Shown here piece after piece: positions 30,115 through 32,503 of a stretch of DNA of 32,503 nt (its first letter is position 1; the number at the start of each line of letters is the position of its first letter). The notes under the pieces were generated by a model. That model ran no database searches and was not told where the DNA came from. It saw nothing but the letters and a program-made list of their open reading frames with translations. Made by a program: the position numbers and the translations under genes. The DNA is taken from positions 1 to 32,503 of the forward strand of contig JABMNT010000147.1 in assembly GCA_013203595.1 (NCBI GenBank), given 5' to 3'. The stretch comes from Rhodospirillales bacterium. GTDB lineage: Bacteria > Pseudomonadota > Alphaproteobacteria > Rhodospirillales > Casp-alpha2.

Positions 30115-31469
30115 CCACTTACCTTACTTTTTTCTACGTTGTTACTGCGGGCTGCGAGCCACGGCAGCGGGTTGATGGGCTGTCCATCCTGCCGTAATTC
30201 TATATACAGCGATGGTTTACTTTCTGTTTGGTTCGTTGTCACCCGATCCATGATGCCCACAGGTTCGCCTCCGAGCACCCATTGTCCGACCACAACATCG
30301 ATACGTCCTAATCCTGCAAGCAGTGTATGATATCCCGCCCCATGTTCGATGATCAAGAGCCTGCCGTATCCCTTGAAAGGCCCGGTGAAAGCAACCCGAC
30401 CTTCATAGGGCACAATAACCTGTGCCTCGGATACCGAGCTGATACTGATTCCCTTGTGGGTTAAGCCGCTTTCAGCGGTCTGTCCAAACATCGCCTGCAG
30501 TTCGCCGACCACCGGATAGGGGAGCTTTCCCTTAGCCGTATTGATCGGCTTTCCAGTATAGTCCGATGGTGGTCCCGAGTCGGCAACAGCCGGTTTCTTT
30601 CCGGCTTTTCTGGCTGTTATCTGAGCTTTTTCCTGTTCTTCCCGCTGCTTGCGCAAGCCTTCAAGACGGCTCATCAGATCCCGGACCGAGCGCGCCTCGA
30701 CGGCCAGGGCCTGTGCCTGTCGTGCCGCCGCATCACTTTTTGCAACGGTGCGTCTGCGCAAGCGTGATTTGCGCCCCAGCATGGTACTCAGCAGTTTTCT
30801 TTGCCCTTCAAGTTCCACCTTGGCCCCGTTCAATTCTTCGCGACGGCGCTGCGCTTCTGCCTTGCTGAATGCCAGCGAACTCAAATCATCGCGCAGGAGC
30901 AAGGCGCGCCGTGCCAGGTCGGGCATGGTTGCCCGCAGCAAAATAGCCGTGCGCACCGTATCCGCCGGAGATATGGGTTGGGCAATCAGAGCTTCCGGCG
31001 GATATTGGGCGACCCGTTGCAGGGCCTGCAATACCCGCCCCATCTGCTTGCGCCGCTGGCGTAAAATTGATTCCTTGGCGGCCGTTTCGCTGTTGACCGC
31101 CGAAAGATCGCGGGTCAGGGCGTCGACACGTTGCTCGTGGTCCTGAAACAGTCGGGCTGCAGAGACCATACCCGCCCGCAATTTCTTGATATCGTCGTCA
31201 AGTGCCTCGGCTTTTTCCTTCAACTGCCGGCGTTTGTCCTGCGCCGCTTTCAGGGCATTATCGATATCGCGCAACCGTTCATTTGGCGCTTTTTCGACAA
31301 TCCGGCCGTTTGGCTGGTTTGCTTGCGGTTTGCCCACCTGAACCGGGGCCGCGACAGAGCCTTGCCCGGCATTGCCGTCGTTGCGCTGCAATTGCACGGG
31401 TCGCGCCGACTGGGCATGGGTCGACACCGGCACCGCCAGCACCATACATCCGCCTGCCAACCAGCCCAT
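30111..31469 (-). CDS. EnvC-type murein hydrolase activator (degenerate LytM domain)
   Basis: The protein (about 452 residues from ATG at 31467-31469) has a signal peptide (MGWLAGGCMVLAVPVSTHAQ), a long coiled coil (about 70-300; RLRDIDNALKAAQDKRRQLK and later heptads) and a C-terminal LytM/M23 domain. In the LytM domain the metal positions have gone: the HxxxD site reads HKGISI (Asp replaced by Ser) and the HxH site reads TLLAGL. EnvC-type proteins are not enzymes but activate periplasmic amidases during cell division, and the loss fits that. The open frame begins earlier at TTG 31535, but that part overlaps gpmI. Co-transcribed with gpmI upstream and ctpA downstream. Confidence 0.93.
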   Translation of the reverse strand: MGWLAGGCMVLAVPVSTHAQSARPVQLQRNDGNAGQGSVAAPVQVGKPQANQPNGRIVEKAPNERLRDIDNALKAAQDKRRQLKEKAEALDDDIKKLRAGMVSAARLFQDHEQRVDALTRDLSAVNSETAAKESILRQRRKQMGRVLQALQRVAQYPPEALIAQPISPADTVRTAILLRATMPDLARRALLLRDDLSSLAFSKAEAQRRREELNGAKVELEGQRKLLSTMLGRKSRLRRRTVAKSDAAARQAQALAVEARSVRDLMSRLEGLRKQREEQEKAQITARKAGKKPAVADSGPPSDYTGKPINTAKGKLPYPVVGELQAMFGQTAESGLTHKGISISSVSEAQVIVPYEGRVAFTGPFKGYGRLLIIEHGAGYHTLLAGLGRIDVVVGQWVLGGEPVGIMDRVTTNQTESKPSLYIELRQDGQPINPLPWLAARSNNVEKSKVSG

Positions 31470-31497
31470 CAATATCTGACTGGCACCGGTGATCCTG

Positions 31498-32445
31498 TTA
31501 GTGCGCGGCTGCAGCGTCTGCCCCTCCTCTTGCAAGCAGCGACTGGCCGGTCATTTGCGATGGCTGCTCAAGGCCCATCAACTGCAATAACGTCGGTGCC
31601 ACGTCGCTCAATCGCCCCGGATTCAGCGCGGTCACCCCATCCGGTGCGCCGACCAGCAGGACCGGCACCACGTTCAGGGTATGCTGTGTATGCGGCTCGT
31701 TGGCCTCCTTATCGTACATGTTTTCGCAATTGCCATGATCGGCGGTGACCAGCATCGCTCCGCCAACATCCTTGATGACGTCTTCCAGCCGGCCAAGGCA
31801 GGCATCGAGGGTTTGCGCGGCCTTGATTGCAGCCGCCAAAATGCCCGTATGACCGACCATATCTCCGTTTGCATAATTAACGACAATCAGGCCGAACTCC
31901 TTGCTTCGAATGGCTTCGATCAGTTTATCGGTGAGTTCACGAGCCGACATTTCCGGCTGCAAATCATAGGTCGCCACATCCGGGGACGGGATCAGGATCC
32001 GCTCCTCTCCGGCAAACACGGCTTCCCGCCCGCCATTGAGAAAGAACGTCACGTGGGCATATTTTTCGGTCTCGGCGATCCGCAACTGCTTAATCCCCGC
32101 GTCAGCGACAATTTCACCCAATATGGCGGTCAGCGGCGAGGCCGGGTACATGCAGTCCATATATCTGTTCAGAGCGGCGGAATATTCGACAAGCCCCAGA
32201 CGGGCCGGAAACTGTATGGCCTGATCGCGACGGAATCCGGCAAATTCAGGATCAACAAAACAGGCCAGAATTTCGCGGGCCCGGTCGGCCCGGAAATTCG
32301 CCATGAAAATACCGTCGCCATCAACCATGCCCGTATAGGGCGCAATCACACAGGGCAGGATAAACTCGTCCGTCTGATCCGCCGCATAGGCCTGACTGAT
32401 GGCGGTCAAGGGATCGGCAACGGCTTTACCCTGGCCTTTTGCCAT
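31498..32445 (-). CDS. gpmI: C-terminal part of cofactor-independent phosphoglycerate mutase (gene interrupted upstream)
   Basis: iPGM interconverts 3- and 2-phosphoglycerate with two Mn ions, in a protein of about 510 residues. This open stretch of 315 codons from ATG at 32443-32445 is the C-terminal 60 percent: VDGDGIFMANFRADRAREI, then the metal ligands NYANGDMVGHTG, LVTADHGNCENMYD and PHTQHTLNVVPVLLV, all intact. The preceding frame continues into YYAMERDNRWDRV, the conserved block that normally leads into this part, but an in-frame TAA at 32461-32463 separates them. The ATG is 18 bp past the stop with only a weak ribosome site, so I doubt it is a natural start. The N-terminal Ser domain lies beyond the window. 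Confidence 0.88.
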   Translation of the reverse strand: MAKGQGKAVADPLTAISQAYAADQTDEFILPCVIAPYTGMVDGDGIFMANFRADRAREILACFVDPEFAGFRRDQAIQFPARLGLVEYSAALNRYMDCMYPASPLTAILGEIVADAGIKQLRIAETEKYAHVTFFLNGGREAVFAGEERILIPSPDVATYDLQPEMSARELTDKLIEAIRSKEFGLIVVNYANGDMVGHTGILAAAIKAAQTLDACLGRLEDVIKDVGGAMLVTADHGNCENMYDKEANEPHTQHTLNVVPVLLVGAPDGVTALNPGRLSDVAPTLLQLMGLEQPSQMTGQSLLARGGADAAAAH

Positions 32446-32460
32446 GGCCGTATAGGCCTG

Positions 32461-32503
32461 TTAGACCCGGTCCCAGCGGTTGTCCCGCTCCATGGCATAA
32501 TAA
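32461..32503 (-). pseudogene. gpmI: In-frame stop in gpmI and the preceding conserved fragment
   Basis: Reading in the same frame as the downstream part, 32464-32502 encodes YYAMERDNRWDRV. TAA follows at 32461-32463, then QAYTAM. Family members normally read straight through here, with Glu or Lys at the stop position. A single base change (GAA or AAA to TAA) would explain it. The fragment runs off the right edge. Possible causes are a real nonsense mutation, a sequencing or assembly error, or readthrough. Confidence 0.8.

Noticed and set aside
32443-32445. ATG at 32445 as the true start of a short gpmI
   Set aside because: The frame upstream of the TAA still encodes conserved iPGM sequence, so the gene is an interrupted full-length form rather than a short gene.
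1-32503. Mobile element, prophage, defence island, tRNA or rRNA
   Set aside because: No transposase, integrase, phage structural gene, toxin-antitoxin pair, terminal repeats or tRNA-like fold was seen; gene content is core chromosomal.

Overview
The window is a compact stretch of housekeeping chromosome from an alphaproteobacterium. The evidence is the gene content and order: hldD-lgt-midA-pgeF; ubiK-ybjN-proC; a MarR/OmpR-type regulator/EnvZ-type kinase trio; gpmI-envC-ctpA-divergent deacetylase-rppH; and an SDR/FolB pair. GC is roughly in the mid-fifties, there is an LPS heptose gene, and a phasin implies polyhydroxyalkanoate storage. I cannot name the genus; a Rhodospirillales-like or related marine lineage is a guess. 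I saw no tRNA or rRNA gene, CRISPR array, transposase, integrase, phage gene or defence system.

Layout. 1-416: 5' part of prs (minus, runs off the left edge). 417-888: divergent spacer with a hairpin and a promoter for a small VOC protein (889-1251, plus). 1286-3910: two related lipoprotein genes of unknown function (minus). 3999-8820: minus-strand operon hldD-lgt-midA-pgeF-M24 protein, tightly packed, for envelope precursors and quality control. 8948-12737: plus-strand ubiK, ybjN-proC, a TetR regulator, a phasin behind a promoter with likely PhaR sites, and csaA. 12746-16123: minus-strand orphan NarL-type regulator, then marR-ompR-envZ in transcription order. 16283-17179: an ilvE-type aminotransferase (plus). 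17285-23970: minus-strand uvrC, pgsA, mobB, moeA, moaD, moaE, a HAD phosphatase and a LOG-family protein. 23989-24329: an AT-rich spacer with a DnaA-like box. 24330-32503: minus-strand operon gpmI-envC-ctpA-yibQ-rppH-antiporter-SDR-folB, with stop/start overlaps at several junctions.

How the genes connect: peptidoglycan and envelope work (EnvC, CtpA, Lgt, PgeF, HldD, PgsA), molybdenum cofactor synthesis (MoaD, MoaE, MoeA, MobB), folate and pteridine chemistry (FolB, SDR), mitochondrial-type assembly factors (MidA, UbiK), nucleotide precursors (Prs) and carbon storage (phasin).

The most useful oddities are these: (1) gpmI is interrupted by an in-frame TAA just after its conserved YYAM-RDNRW block; (2) the HAD gene can include its catalytic Asp only if it starts at ATT, 5 bases after moaE; (3) five copies of a 19-bp motif lie only between genes, two of them as an inverted pair; (4) the ybjN-proC leader carries two interleaved inverted repeats with pseudoknot topology; (5) two adjacent lipoproteins appear to be built from four copies of one module; (6) an M24 protein and a divergent deacetylase have both lost their usual catalytic or metal-binding residues. 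No clear new multi-gene system was found.
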